64,000 nucleotides of DNA from Pseudomonadota bacterium (GCA_023423995.1 JAFAEL010000098.1:1-64000); one strand, 5' to 3'; counted from the first letter of the stretch, positions 29,406-38,461 are shown. Program-made: numbers and translations. Notes: generated by a model not told the origin, from the sequence alone.

Positions 29406-30817
29406 GCGGCCTGACCCGCGACGGCCCGCGCCTCGGCACGGATGAAGTCCTCGATGGCGCCGATCTCGTTCGGCAGGCGCGTCACGCGTTCGGGCCTGTC
29501 CATGAGGTCCGAAAGGTGCGGGGGCAGGGCGGGACGGATCCCGGCGGCCCGTTCGACCGCGTCGGGGAACTTCGCCGGATGCGCCGTCGAGAGCGCGACG
29601 ACCGGCGTGGCGGGGTCGGCGGACAGGTGACGCCGCGCGGCGCGGGTTCCGATCGCCGTATGCGGGTCGAGCAGATAGCCGACCTCGCGCCAGGTGCGGT
29701 TGATCTCGTCGGCGACCTCGTCCTCGGGAACGGCAGCGGCCTCGAAGTCGCGGCGGATCCTTGCGAGCGGCTCCGGCGCGATCGCGAACGAGCCCGATTG
29801 CGCCAGGCTGCCCATGAGGCCGCGGATCGCGGCAGGGTCGCGGCCATAGGCCTCGAAGAGCAGCCGCTCGAAATTGGACGAGACCTGGATATCCATGGAG
29901 GGCGAGGTGGTCGGGACGACTCCGCGGACCTCGTAGGTGCCGGTCGCGATCGTGCGCGCCAGGATGTCGTTGGCGTTGGTGGCAACGACCAGACGGTCGA
30001 TCGGCAGGCCCATCTGCTTGGCGACATAGCCGGCCAGGACGTCGCCGAAATTGCCGGTCGGGACCGCGAAGGAGACCGGGCGGTGCGGCGAGCCGAGCGC
30101 GACGGCCGCCGTGAAGTAGTACACGGCCTGCGCGGCGACCCGGGCCCAGTTGATCGAGTTGATGCCCGAGAGCTGCATCTCGTCGCGGAAGCGCGGATTG
30201 GAGAACATCGCCTTCACGGCGGCCTGGGCGTCGTCGAAGGTGCCGTCGATCGCGATCGCGTGGACATTGGCGTCCGGCACCGATGTCATCTGCCGGCGCT
30301 GGACCTCCGAGACCCGGCCATGCGGGTAGAGGATGAACACGTCGACCCGGGAGGAGCCCGCGAAGGCCGCGACCGCGGCGCTGCCCGTGTCGCCGGACGT
30401 CGCGCCCACGATGGTCGCGCGCTGCCCGCGTGCGGCCAGGACATAGTCCATCAGCCGTCCGAGCAGCTGCATGGCGACGTCCTTGAAGGCGAGCGTCGGG
30501 CCGTGGAAGAGTTCCTGGACGAACAGGTTGTCGCCGATCTGCACGAGCGGGCAGATCGCCGGGTGCCGGAAGGTCGCGTAGGCCTCGTCGACCATGCGGC
30601 CGAGCTCGGAGGCCGGGATCTCGTCGCCGATCAGGGCACCCAGGACCGCCTTCGCGACCTCGGCATAGGGCCGGCCCGCGAAGGAGGCGATCGTGTCCGC
30701 CGAGAGCTTCGGCCAGGCCTCCGGAACGTAGAGGCCGCCATCACGCGCCAGGCCGGCGAGCAGGGCATCCGTGAAGGTAAGCGGCGACGCCTCGCCGCGG
30801 GTCGAGATGTGAAGCAA
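29402..30817 (-). CDS. thrC: Threonine synthase
   Basis: PLP enzyme converting O-phospho-L-homoserine to threonine, the last step of threonine synthesis; 471 residues. The PLP Lys is in GPTLAFKDVAMQLLG; other motifs are VGATSGDTGSAAVAAF (phosphate loop), SINSINWARVAAQAVYYF and VPTGNFGDVLAGY. The N-terminus LHISTRGEASPLTF fits the family when translation begins at TTG 30817. No convincing ribosome site precedes it, and the frame stays open another 26 codons without family-like sequence. It is coupled to the M16 peptidase downstream. Confidence 0.94.
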   Translation of the reverse strand: MLHISTRGEASPLTFTDALLAGLARDGGLYVPEAWPKLSADTIASFAGRPYAEVAKAVLGALIGDEIPASELGRMVDEAYATFRHPAICPLVQIGDNLFVQELFHGPTLAFKDVAMQLLGRLMDYVLAARGQRATIVGATSGDTGSAAVAAFAGSSRVDVFILYPHGRVSEVQRRQMTSVPDANVHAIAIDGTFDDAQAAVKAMFSNPRFRDEMQLSGINSINWARVAAQAVYYFTAAVALGSPHRPVSFAVPTGNFGDVLAGYVAKQMGLPIDRLVVATNANDILARTIATGTYEVRGVVPTTSPSMDIQVSSNFERLLFEAYGRDPAAIRGLMGSLAQSGSFAIAPEPLARIRRDFEAAAVPEDEVADEINRTWREVGYLLDPHTAIGTRAARRHLSADPATPVVALSTAHPAKFPDAVERAAGIRPALPPHLSDLMDRPERVTRLPNEIGAIEDFIRAEARAVAGQAA

Positions 30818-30947
30818 GATCTGAGCTCGTGAGGAGGCCGGGAGAATAGAGGCTCGGGCCCGTCTTTCCAAGCTCCTGCGCTTGGACCTCCCCACGAACG
30901 CCCGCTCTCGGGGACGGCGCCCCGTGAGGCGCCGCCCGAGGCCGGGG

Positions 30948-31877
30948 CTAGAAGTTGACGCGGTCGCCGCCCTTCAGCTCCAGGATCTCCCGGGCCTCGT
31001 CGGGCGAAGCGATCTCCAGTCCGAGGCCCTCGATGATCTGCCGGGCGAGCCTCACCTGCTGGGCGTTGGACTCGGCGAGCTTGCCGGGGCCGATCCACAG
31101 CGAATCCTCGAGGCCCACGCGGACATTGCCGCCCATCGAGGCCGCCATGGCGGCGATCGGGAGCTGGTTGCGGCCGGCGCCGAGCACGGACCAGCGGTAC
31201 TGGTCGCCGAAGAGCCGGTCGGCCGTGCGCTTCATGTGCATCACGTCCTCGGGATGGGGCCCGATGCCGCCGAGCAGCCCGAACACGCTCTGCACGAAGA
31301 GCGGCCCCTTGATCACGCCACGGTCGACGAAATGCGCCAGCGTGTAGAGGTGGCCGATGTCGTAGCACTCGATCTCGAAGCGGGTGCCGTTCTCCGAGCA
31401 GGTCGTCAGGATGTACTCGATATCCGCGAAGGTGTTGCGGAAGATCCGGTCCCGCGAGCCTTCCAGATACGGCTTCTCCCAGTCGTGCTTGAACTCCTTG
31501 AAGCGGTTCAGCATCGGGTAGAGGCCGAAATTCATCGAGCCCATGTTGAGGGAGGCGACCTCCGGCTTGAAATGGGCCGCAGGCTGCACGCGCTCCTCGA
31601 CCAGCATGGTCGGCGCACCGCCCGTCGTGATGTTGATGACGGCGTCCGAGCGCTGCTTGATGACCTGCAGGAAGGGCGCGAACGCCTCCGGGGCCTGGTC
31701 CGGCTTGCCCGTCTGCGGATCGCGGGCGTGCAGATGGACGATCGCTGCGCCTGCCTCGGCGGCCCCGATCGCAGCGTCGGCGATCTCCTCGGGCGTGATC
31801 GGCAGGTGGGGCGACATCGAGGGCGTATGGATCGCCCCCGTGACGGCGCATGTGATGATGACTTTGCGGCTGGCCAT
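30948..31877 (-). CDS. BKACE-family beta-keto acid cleavage enzyme (DUF849)
   Basis: A 309-residue zinc enzyme of the BKACE family, which condenses a beta-keto acid with acetyl-CoA to give acetoacetate and a new acyl-CoA; the founding member is Kce of lysine fermentation. The zinc ligands appear as His48 and His50 in IVHLHARDP and the Glu of RVGLEDSLW. The acetyl-CoA/product loop has NITTGG. Substrate specificity differs among subgroups and is not assignable by eye. It lies 27 bases downstream of a 3-hydroxyacyl-CoA dehydrogenase-like gene, which could make its beta-keto substrate, and in an island with its own importer and regulator. Confidence 0.9.
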   Translation of the reverse strand: MASRKVIITCAVTGAIHTPSMSPHLPITPEEIADAAIGAAEAGAAIVHLHARDPQTGKPDQAPEAFAPFLQVIKQRSDAVINITTGGAPTMLVEERVQPAAHFKPEVASLNMGSMNFGLYPMLNRFKEFKHDWEKPYLEGSRDRIFRNTFADIEYILTTCSENGTRFEIECYDIGHLYTLAHFVDRGVIKGPLFVQSVFGLLGGIGPHPEDVMHMKRTADRLFGDQYRWSVLGAGRNQLPIAAMAASMGGNVRVGLEDSLWIGPGKLAESNAQQVRLARQIIEGLGLEIASPDEAREILELKGGDRVNF

Positions 31878-31904
31878 GGCGTTTCCTCTGGATCGTGATT
31901 CAGG

Positions 31905-32834
31905 TCAGGCGGGCTGGTTTCGCTTATGCGCCTTGAGCGCCGCAAGGCGGCGGTCGCGCCACGCGCTCTTTTCGGCAAGCGCATCCCGGTTCGGCGTGTC
32001 GCCCCAGGCGAGCAGGATGCGGGAGACGTTCTCGGCGTCCCAAACGGTCGGGGAGGGCGGATCCGCGCTGACGCGGCGGTAGAAGCCGGTGTAGCGGGCG
32101 CAGTAATCCGGGATGCCGCCCGGAGCGTTGAGCTCGATGGTCTCGAACGGGCCGAGGAAGGACCAGCGCAGCCCGAGCCCGTCCTTGATCGTCTTGTCGA
32201 GGTCCTGCGGGCTGACGACGCCTTCGCCGACGAGCCGGAACGCCTCGGCCAGCAGCGCGCCCTGCAGGCGGTTCAGCACAAAACCCTCCGCCTCCTTGTG
32301 GACGATGATCGGGACCTGCTCGACGGATTCGTAGATGGCCTTGGCGCGCTCGATCGCGGCCGGGTCGGTCCAGGGCGCGCCGCAGAGCTCGACGATGGGC
32401 ACGAGGTGCGGCGGGTTCACGGGATGCGCAACGAGGCAGCGTGCGCGGCCGGGCAGGTTCTCCGTGAAGGCGGATGCCACGATGGCGGAGGTCGAGGAGG
32501 CGAGGATCGTGTCGGGGCGCGTGAGGCGGTCGAGCTCGGCGAAGAGCAGGCGCTTCATCGGCAGCGTCTCGGGACCGTTCTCCTGGACGAGGTCGACGTC
32601 GCGCACCGCGTCGCCGAGCGTGGGCGCCACGCTTACGCGCGCGGCCGCTGCCGCCGGATCCGATACGAGCCCGTGCTCCGCCAGATCCTCCAGCCCCTGC
32701 CGGACGAGCGCCGGCGCGCTCTGGAGCGTCTCGGGATGGGTGTCGGTCAGCCGGACGTCCCACCCCGCCCGGGCGAAGACGACGGCCCAGGCGCGGCCGA
32801 TCAGGCCCGATCCGACGATGGCGACGCTCGGCAT
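31905..32834 (-). CDS. 3-hydroxyacyl-CoA dehydrogenase / lambda-crystallin-like NAD enzyme
   Basis: A 309-residue two-domain dehydrogenase: NAD-binding Rossmann motif VAIVGSGLIGRAWAVVFARAG, acidic adenosine-binding Asp in RLTDTHPET, catalytic His in VAHPVNPPHLVPIVELCG and a helical C-terminal domain (EGFVLNRLQGALLAEAFRLV). Such short stand-alone enzymes include lambda-crystallin/L-gulonate 3-dehydrogenase and L-carnitine dehydrogenase as well as 3-hydroxyacyl-CoA dehydrogenases. The neighbouring BKACE gene favours oxidation of a free beta-hydroxy acid to a beta-keto acid. The start ATG 32834 lies 17 bases after the fused transporter gene, so they are co-transcribed. Confidence 0.85.
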   Translation of the reverse strand: MPSVAIVGSGLIGRAWAVVFARAGWDVRLTDTHPETLQSAPALVRQGLEDLAEHGLVSDPAAAAARVSVAPTLGDAVRDVDLVQENGPETLPMKRLLFAELDRLTRPDTILASSTSAIVASAFTENLPGRARCLVAHPVNPPHLVPIVELCGAPWTDPAAIERAKAIYESVEQVPIIVHKEAEGFVLNRLQGALLAEAFRLVGEGVVSPQDLDKTIKDGLGLRWSFLGPFETIELNAPGGIPDYCARYTGFYRRVSADPPSPTVWDAENVSRILLAWGDTPNRDALAEKSAWRDRRLAALKAHKRNQPA

Positions 32835-32850
32835 GATCCCTTGATCCTTC

Positions 32851-35367
32851 TCAGAGCCACAGCACCTTGCGCCGAAGCGCGAGATCGTCGCGAAGCGCCT
32901 TCGACGGCCCGACATGGATCACGCGGCCGCGCTCCAGCGCAACCGTCCTGTCCGACAAGGCGAGGGCGAGGTCCAGATGGTGGTCGACGATCACGATGGA
33001 AATCTCGCGCCGGAGCCGATCGAAGCTCTCGAAGAGCTGCTCGACCACGGCCGGAGCGAGGCCCTCGAAGGGCTCGTCGAGCAGGAGCACGCGCACGTCG
33101 CCTGACAGCGCCCGGGCGACGGCGACCATCTGCTGCTCGCCGCCGGAGAGGAAATCGGCCGGGGTGTCGAGGCGCTCGCGGATGCGCGGGAAGTAGTCGA
33201 AGATCCGCTCGAGGTCCCAGTGAACGCCGTGCCCGGTGATCCGGCGCAGGCGCCCGAGCTCCAGGTTCTGCTTCACGGTCATGCCGGCGAAGAGCCCGCG
33301 TCCCTGCGGGACGTAGCCGATCCCGAGCCGGCCGATCCGGGCGGAGGAGAGGCCCGCGAGATCCTGGCCGGCGAGGCGGATCGAGCCCGAGGCCGGCGGC
33401 GCGATGCCCATCAGGGTCTTCAGCAGGGTCGACTTCCCGGCGCCGTTGCGGCCGAGCAGCGCCATGATCTCGTGCCGGTGCAGGTCGAACGAGACGTCGG
33501 ACAGGATGTGGCTCTTGCCGTAGAAGGTGTTCACGCCGGAGACGGCGAGCAGCGTCTCGGGCTCGGCCGCGCTCTCGCGCGGGCGGGCCGCCACGGCGGA
33601 AGCGCCCGAGCCGATATAGACCTCCTGCACCTTGGCGCTGGAGCGCGCATCCTCGACCGTCCCGTCCACGAGGACGCGGCCCTCGTTCATCACCGTCACG
33701 GCGTCGGCAATCTGGAAGACGCGGTCGATGTCGTGCTCCACCAGCAGCACCGGCAGGTCGGCCGAGATGCGCTTGATGATGTCGCCGATGCGCTGGCGCT
33801 CGGCGGCGGAGAGCCCGGCGAGCGGCTCGTCCAGGAGGAGAACGCGCGGCTTCGTGGCGAGCGCCAGGCCCATGTCGAGCAGGCGCTGCCCGCCATAGGA
33901 GAGGGTGCCGGCCTCCGCCGTCTCCATGCCGGCGACCCCGAGATAGCGCGCGAGCGCCGCGGTCTCGACCCCGACATCGGTCAGGCCATGCGCCGAGCTC
34001 CAGGGATCGAAGCGGCGCGGATGCCGGCCCTGCACCGCGAGACGCAGGTTCTCGCCGACGCTCAGGCCCGGGAACAGATTGGTGATCTGGAAGGAGCGGC
34101 CGATCCCGGCCTCGGTGATGCGCTCGGGCGAGAGACCCGCGATCGACCGGCCGGCCAGCATCACGTCGCCGGAATCCGGCTTGTAGAGGCCCGAGATCAG
34201 GTTGAAGGCCGTCGTCTTTCCGGCGCCGTTCGGGCCGATCAGGGCGTGCAGGCTGCGGTCGCGCACGCGGATCGTGACGTCCTGCACGGCCTTGAGGCCG
34301 CCGAAGCTCTTCGAGATCCCGGCCGCCTCGAGGATGGAGCCGGCCACGTGCTTCTCAGGCAGGAGGAAGGGCGGCAGCGGCTCGTCGGAGAGCGTGCGTC
34401 CCGCCATCGCGGCCTCGCCCGCGGGCTTCTTGCGGAACGGGGCGAGCAGGCGTCCGGCGACACCGACGAGACCCGTCGGCGAGAAGACGATGAAGGCGAC
34501 GAAGAGCAGCCCGAACCAGAACAGCCAATGCGGCGTCCAGATGGACAGGAACTCGCGGAAGAGGATGTAGAACAGGGCCCCGAGCGCCGGCCCGAGGAAG
34601 CTTCGCATCCCGCCGATCACCACCATGGCGATCAGCTCGCCCGAGAATGCGACCGAGATCGCATCGGCCGAAGCGAAGCGATGGTTGAAGACCGACAGGA
34701 TTCCCGCCGTGCCCACGACCGTCGCGGAGACCACGAAGCCCATCAGCTTGTAGCGGTTGGTCGGGTAGCCGATGAAGCGGGCGCGCTGCTCGTTCTCGCG
34801 GATCGCGACCAGCACGCTGCCGACGGGCGAGGCGTGGAAGCGCCAGAGCTTGAAGCAGACCACGAAGCCGATCAGGGCGACGACCCAGTAATAGGTCCAG
34901 TCGGAGCCGAGATCGAGCCCGAGCAGTTGCGGACGCTTGATGCCGCCGAGCCCGCTCTCTCCCCCGGTCAGGGCCGTCCAGCGATAGGCGATCGCGAACA
35001 GCATGGCGGTCAGCGCCAGGGTCAGCAGGGAGAAATAGACGCCGCGGCGGCGCAGGATCAGGGCGCCGAGGAGCGTCGCGGCGATCGCCGTGAGGACGAG
35101 GGCGAAGATTGTCGGCAGGACGATCCCGTCCGGGAACCAGTGCAGCTGGCTGAGCGCCGCCGCATAGGCGCCGAGCCCGAACCACGCGCCGTGCCCGAAG
35201 GAGACGAGGCCCGTGTGGCCGACCAGGACGTTCAGTCCGAGGCAGGCGATCGCCATGACGACGACGTCGATCGACGAGCGCAGCGGCAGGCCGACGAGAT
35301 CGAGCGCGAAGGGCAGGACGAGAAGCGAGAGCGCCGCGACGACGAGCGGCCGGATGTCGGAGCGCAT
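32851..35367 (-). CDS. Fused LivM permease - LivG ATPase - LivF ATPase (ABC importer)
   Basis: An 838-residue fusion of three normally separate subunits of a branched-chain-amino-acid-type (HAAT) importer. Residues about 1-320 are a LivM-like permease (NVLVGHTGLVSFGHGAWFGLGAY, about eight helices). About 345-585 form a LivG ATPase (GPNGAGKTTAFN, LSYGGQRLLD, LLLDEPLAGLS). About 605-838 form a LivF ATPase (GRNGAGKSTLLK, LSGGEQQMVAVA, LLLDEPFEGLAP). Both ATPases keep Walker A, signature and Walker B, so the fusion looks functional. It sits between livH and the dehydrogenase gene. LivM-LivG fusions are known; the triple fusion is less usual. The likely substrate is a small carboxylate or amino acid. 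Confidence 0.93.
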   Translation of the reverse strand: MRSDIRPLVVAALSLLVLPFALDLVGLPLRSSIDVVVMAIACLGLNVLVGHTGLVSFGHGAWFGLGAYAAALSQLHWFPDGIVLPTIFALVLTAIAATLLGALILRRRGVYFSLLTLALTAMLFAIAYRWTALTGGESGLGGIKRPQLLGLDLGSDWTYYWVVALIGFVVCFKLWRFHASPVGSVLVAIRENEQRARFIGYPTNRYKLMGFVVSATVVGTAGILSVFNHRFASADAISVAFSGELIAMVVIGGMRSFLGPALGALFYILFREFLSIWTPHWLFWFGLLFVAFIVFSPTGLVGVAGRLLAPFRKKPAGEAAMAGRTLSDEPLPPFLLPEKHVAGSILEAAGISKSFGGLKAVQDVTIRVRDRSLHALIGPNGAGKTTAFNLISGLYKPDSGDVMLAGRSIAGLSPERITEAGIGRSFQITNLFPGLSVGENLRLAVQGRHPRRFDPWSSAHGLTDVGVETAALARYLGVAGMETAEAGTLSYGGQRLLDMGLALATKPRVLLLDEPLAGLSAAERQRIGDIIKRISADLPVLLVEHDIDRVFQIADAVTVMNEGRVLVDGTVEDARSSAKVQEVYIGSGASAVAARPRESAAEPETLLAVSGVNTFYGKSHILSDVSFDLHRHEIMALLGRNGAGKSTLLKTLMGIAPPASGSIRLAGQDLAGLSSARIGRLGIGYVPQGRGLFAGMTVKQNLELGRLRRITGHGVHWDLERIFDYFPRIRERLDTPADFLSGGEQQMVAVARALSGDVRVLLLDEPFEGLAPAVVEQLFESFDRLRREISIVIVDHHLDLALALSDRTVALERGRVIHVGPSKALRDDLALRRKVLWL

Positions 35368-35371
35368 CGGC

Positions 35372-36247
35372 CTACTCGAACCTTTGGATGCGCTCGCCGA
35401 GGAGGCCGCGCGGGCGCAGCAGCAGGACGAGCGCCATCAGGAGATACATCGAGGCCTCGCCGGCCGGCGGGAAGAAATAGATCGTGAGCCCGCGCACGAC
35501 GCCGACCAGCGCCGCGGCCGCGATCACGCCCCAGAAGGATCCGAGGCCGCCGATGACGACGACCACGAAGGCGGCGGTCAGGATCTCGGCCCCCATGGCC
35601 GGATGCACGCCGGAAATCGGCGCGAGCAGCACGCCCGCGAGGCCGGCGAGCCCGATCCCGAGCGCGACGACGGCCGTCATGTAGGGCCCGAGTGAGATGC
35701 CGAGCGCGCCGACCATCTCCGGGTTCTGCACGCCGGCCCGGACCACCCGGCCGAACGAGGTGCGGTAGACGACCGCCCAGGTGGCCGCGACGGCGGCCAG
35801 CGCCACGCCGAAGATCATCAGCCGGTAGCGGGGATAGATGAAGTCGCCGAGGAGCACCTGGCCGCGCAACTCCCGGGGTATAGAGAAGGGCAGGGGCGCG
35901 GCCCCGAAGGTCATGCGCAGGCTCTGCTCGATCACCATGGCGAGCCCGAAGGTGAGGAGCAGCGAGAGGATCGGGTCCGACCGGTAGAAGCGCCGGAACA
36001 GGAGGCGCTCGACGATCACGCCGATCGCCGCGACCAGGAGCGGCGAGGCCACGAAGGCGCCCGCGAAGCCGATATGCGGCGCGAGCGTCACGGCCAGGTA
36101 GGCGCCGATCGCATAGAAGGCGCCGTGCGCCAGGTTCACGATGCCGCCGAGCGAGAAGATCAGCGACAATCCGAGCGCGATGAGCAGGTAATAGGCCCCG
36201 ACGAGGAGGCCGTTCAGAACCTGTTCGAGAAGAAAGACGATTTGCAC
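35372..36247 (-). CDS. Branched-chain amino acid-type ABC permease LivH
   Basis: A 291-residue inner-membrane permease of the HAAT family. It starts QIVFLLEQVLNGLLVGAYYLLIALGLSLIFSLGGIVNLAHGAFYAIGAY (here spanning two helices), the LivH hallmark. The permease/ATPase coupling region is RAGVQNPEMVGALGI, and GGLGSFWGVIAAAALVG follows. It ends four bases before the fused LivMGF gene, so the two are one transcription unit. It is separated from the binding-protein gene by about 176 bases that hold an inverted pair of palindromic repeats. Confidence 0.93.
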   Translation of the reverse strand: MQIVFLLEQVLNGLLVGAYYLLIALGLSLIFSLGGIVNLAHGAFYAIGAYLAVTLAPHIGFAGAFVASPLLVAAIGVIVERLLFRRFYRSDPILSLLLTFGLAMVIEQSLRMTFGAAPLPFSIPRELRGQVLLGDFIYPRYRLMIFGVALAAVAATWAVVYRTSFGRVVRAGVQNPEMVGALGISLGPYMTAVVALGIGLAGLAGVLLAPISGVHPAMGAEILTAAFVVVVIGGLGSFWGVIAAAALVGVVRGLTIYFFPPAGEASMYLLMALVLLLRPRGLLGERIQRFE

Positions 36248-36260
36248 TGCGCGTCCTTCA

Positions 36261-36413
36261 CCTCGCCCCGCAGAGCGGGGAGAGGTCGGGTCCGCGGCGA
36301 CGCGGACCGGGTGAGGGGCATGGCTGGTTCGACATCACGTTGAGGCGTTCCGCCCCTCATCCGGTTGCGCTGACGCGCAACTCGACTTCTCCCCGCCACG
36401 TGGCGGGGAGAAG
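36261..36413. repeat. Inverted pair of two-hairpin palindromic repeats
   Basis: Between the binding-protein gene and livH lie two copies of one element in opposite orientation. Copy A (36261-36318) has hairpin 36261-36285 (CCCCG/CGGGG core), hairpin 36291-36306 (TCCGCG/CGCGGA) and a tail CCGGGTGAGGGG. Copy B (36353-36413), read on the other strand, has a 28-bp perfect palindrome at 36386-36413, a second hairpin (GTTGCGC/GCGCAAC, 36364-36381) and the matching tail CCGGATGAGGGG. This is a REP-like element. It may also tune expression between livK and livH, as paired REP elements can stabilise or attenuate mRNA. Confidence 0.8.
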
Positions 36414-36423
36414 AGACATCGCG

Positions 36424-37674
36424 TCACGCCGGCATCTTGCACGTGCCGTCCTTCGGCGGGGCGAGCATTTCCAGGTCTCCGCCCGGCTCCGGCACGGTGC
36501 CGAGGGGCTCGTAGATGTCCCACTTGTCCTTCATCTTGGCGGCGGGCTTCGCCCGGACCGCGTACATCTCCTGGATCATCTGGTTGTCGTAGGGGCGGAA
36601 GTAGCCTTCCCGGCCCTTCAGGATGTCGAACTTGGCGCCCTTGCGCAGGTGTTCGGCGAGCTTCTGGGACTCGGTCGATTTGATCTCGTTGAAGGACTGG
36701 GCGACCAGCTTCAGCGAGTTGTAGTCTCCCCAGGCCTGGTTCTCCGGCGGCTTGCCGTATTTCTTCGTGAAGGCTTCGACGAACTTCTTCGACGACGGGT
36801 TGTCGACGAGGTGATGCCAGATCAGCGGCCAGATGCCGGAGAAATTGTCCTGGCCGGCGCCCCAGGCGACCGCGGTATCGAAGCCGAAGCCCGTGATGGG
36901 CATCTGCAGGCCGTATTCCGCGTATTGCTTGATGAAGTTCGTGATCTGGTTGCCGGCGAGGTTCGAGGCGACGACGTCCGGGCGGGCCTGTCTGATCTTG
37001 AGCAGGTAGGGGCTGAAATCGGTCGCGTCCGTCGGGACCAGCTCCTCGCCGATGAAGTTGCCGCCGTTCTCCGAGACGAACTTCTTCGCCACCCGGAAGA
37101 GATCGTGCCCGAAGGCGTAGTCCGCCGTCAGCGAATACCACTTCTTGCCCGAGATCATCTTCTCGGACTTGAGGTACTGCCCGACGGCCGTGACCATCAT
37201 CGAGTTCGCGGCCTCGATGTGGAACATGAAGGGGTTGCAGTTCTGGCCGCGCAGCGCGTCGGAATTCGCGCCGGTATTGATGAAGACGGTCTTCGTCCGC
37301 TGCGCCACCTGGCCGATGCCGAGTGCGGTCGCGGACGAGATCTCGCCGATGAGCATCGCGACCTTGTCGCGCTCGATCAGGCGCTCTGCCTTGGCCGAGC
37401 CGGTCTGCGGATTGACCGAATCCTCCAGCACGAGCTCGACCTTGCGGCCAAGAATGCCGCCTCCGGCATTCACCTCCTCCGCCGCGAGCTTGACGCCCAT
37501 CTGCGCATACTCGCCGAGCGGGCCGAGGAAGCCGGTGATCGGGACGAGATGGCCGATGCGGATCACGTCCGACTGGCCATAGGAGATGGCCGGCATGCCG
37601 ATCCCGGCGAGCGCGCCGGCGCCGGCTGCGCCCTTCAGCAGCGTGCGGCGACTCGGCCTGTCGTATCTCGTCAT
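36424..37674 (-). CDS. Branched-chain amino acid-type ABC substrate-binding protein
   Basis: A 416-residue periplasmic binding protein of the LivK/HAAT family (type I fold). A twin-arginine leader (SRRTLLKGAAGAGALAG) suggests Tat export. The mature protein begins DVIRIGHLVPITGFLGPLGEYAQMGVKLA, the ligand-site opening of the family, followed by LIERDKVAMLIGEISSATAL. The ligand is unknown; members bind branched-chain amino acids, amides, urea or aromatic acids. ATG 37674 faces a divergent GntR regulator 73 bases away, and the gap contains a perfect palindrome. It is probably the first and most expressed gene of the importer operon. Confidence 0.93.
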   Translation of the reverse strand: MTRYDRPSRRTLLKGAAGAGALAGIGMPAISYGQSDVIRIGHLVPITGFLGPLGEYAQMGVKLAAEEVNAGGGILGRKVELVLEDSVNPQTGSAKAERLIERDKVAMLIGEISSATALGIGQVAQRTKTVFINTGANSDALRGQNCNPFMFHIEAANSMMVTAVGQYLKSEKMISGKKWYSLTADYAFGHDLFRVAKKFVSENGGNFIGEELVPTDATDFSPYLLKIRQARPDVVASNLAGNQITNFIKQYAEYGLQMPITGFGFDTAVAWGAGQDNFSGIWPLIWHHLVDNPSSKKFVEAFTKKYGKPPENQAWGDYNSLKLVAQSFNEIKSTESQKLAEHLRKGAKFDILKGREGYFRPYDNQMIQEMYAVRAKPAAKMKDKWDIYEPLGTVPEPGGDLEMLAPPKDGTCKMPA

Positions 37675-37711
37675 CGTGTCCCTCCCGAACGCCACGGCTT
37701 GTTGCCGTGAT

Positions 37712-37723
37712 CTGTGATCACAG
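37712..37723. promoter_or_regulatory. Candidate GntR/FCD operator palindrome
   Basis: CTGTGATCACAG is a perfect 12-bp palindrome in the 73-base divergent promoter between the binding-protein gene and the GntR regulator. Short TGT-N-ACA palindromes are typical operators of FadR/FCD-type GntR proteins. It is 25 bases from the regulator start, well placed for autoregulation and control of the importer. Confidence 0.55.
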
Positions 37724-37747
37724 CTAGGCTGGCGTAATTCGACGATC

Positions 37748-38461
37748 GTGTCGAGTCCGGACGTCACCTTGGTCGCAGCCCTCGCACAGGTCGGACGGCT
37801 CGAGCGGATCACGCTCGGCGAGCGCGTCTACGAGGAGCTCCGCGACCTCATCATCGGCGGCGATCTCGCGCCGGGGGACAAGCTGTCCCTGCGGTCGGTC
37901 GCCGACACGCTCGGGGTCTCCATCATGCCCGTGCGGGAGGCCGTCTCGCGCCTCGTCGCCGACGAGGCCCTGGAGGTACTTCCCAACCGGGCCGTCACGG
38001 TCCCCGTGATGACGGGGAGCAAGTTCCGCGAGCTCACCCGCATCCGGCTCGTGATCGAGTGCTTCGCGGCCGAGCAGGCCGCTCTCAACTGCTCGCCGGC
38101 CGAGCTCCGCGTCATCGGGGCCTTCGATGCCGCGTTCCGGCGCGAGGCCCGCAGCGACGAGCCCGACCCCAAGCGCGCCGTGCGGGCCAACAAGGACCTG
38201 CATTTCGCCATCTACCGGGCGAGCCGGATGCCGTCGCTGGTCGGCATCATCGAGGGCCTGTGGCTGAAGATCGGACCGGTGCTGAATCTCGACCTTCGGG
38301 TTTCGCCCGACCGCCTCGCCCATGGCGGGGCGGAGGCGCATCACGCACGGGCGGTCGCGGCGATCGAGGCGCGCGACGGCCGGGCCGCCCAGGCCGCGAT
38401 CTCAGCCGATATCGAGGGAGCGGCCGCCTTCATCGAGGCGACCGGACGCCTCGCCCTCTAG
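37748..38461 (+). CDS. GntR-family regulator (FadR/FCD type)
   Basis: A 237-residue transcription factor. The N-terminal winged helix has RVYEELRDLIIGGDLAPGDKLS and LADTLGVS-like VADTLGVSIMPVREAVSRL (about 24-75). The helical FCD ligand domain follows (about 95-225), with ligand/metal residues in the RLVIECFAAEQAAL, HFAIYRAS and HARAVAAIEARD helices. The start is GTG 37748. It is divergent from the importer operon and 14 bases upstream of the short-chain dehydrogenase gene, so it probably represses or activates the whole island in response to the substrate or a pathway intermediate. Confidence 0.9.
   Translation: MSSPDVTLVAALAQVGRLERITLGERVYEELRDLIIGGDLAPGDKLSLRSVADTLGVSIMPVREAVSRLVADEALEVLPNRAVTVPVMTGSKFRELTRIRLVIECFAAEQAALNCSPAELRVIGAFDAAFRREARSDEPDPKRAVRANKDLHFAIYRASRMPSLVGIIEGLWLKIGPVLNLDLRVSPDRLAHGGAEAHHARAVAAIEARDGRAAQAAISADIEGAAAFIEATGRLAL

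Noticed and set aside
30948..32834. Naming the BKACE and dehydrogenase pair as carnitine catabolism genes
   Set aside because: Key companions (betainyl-CoA thioesterase, betaine demethylation, carnitine-type transporter) are absent, and specificity residues cannot be read reliably by eye.
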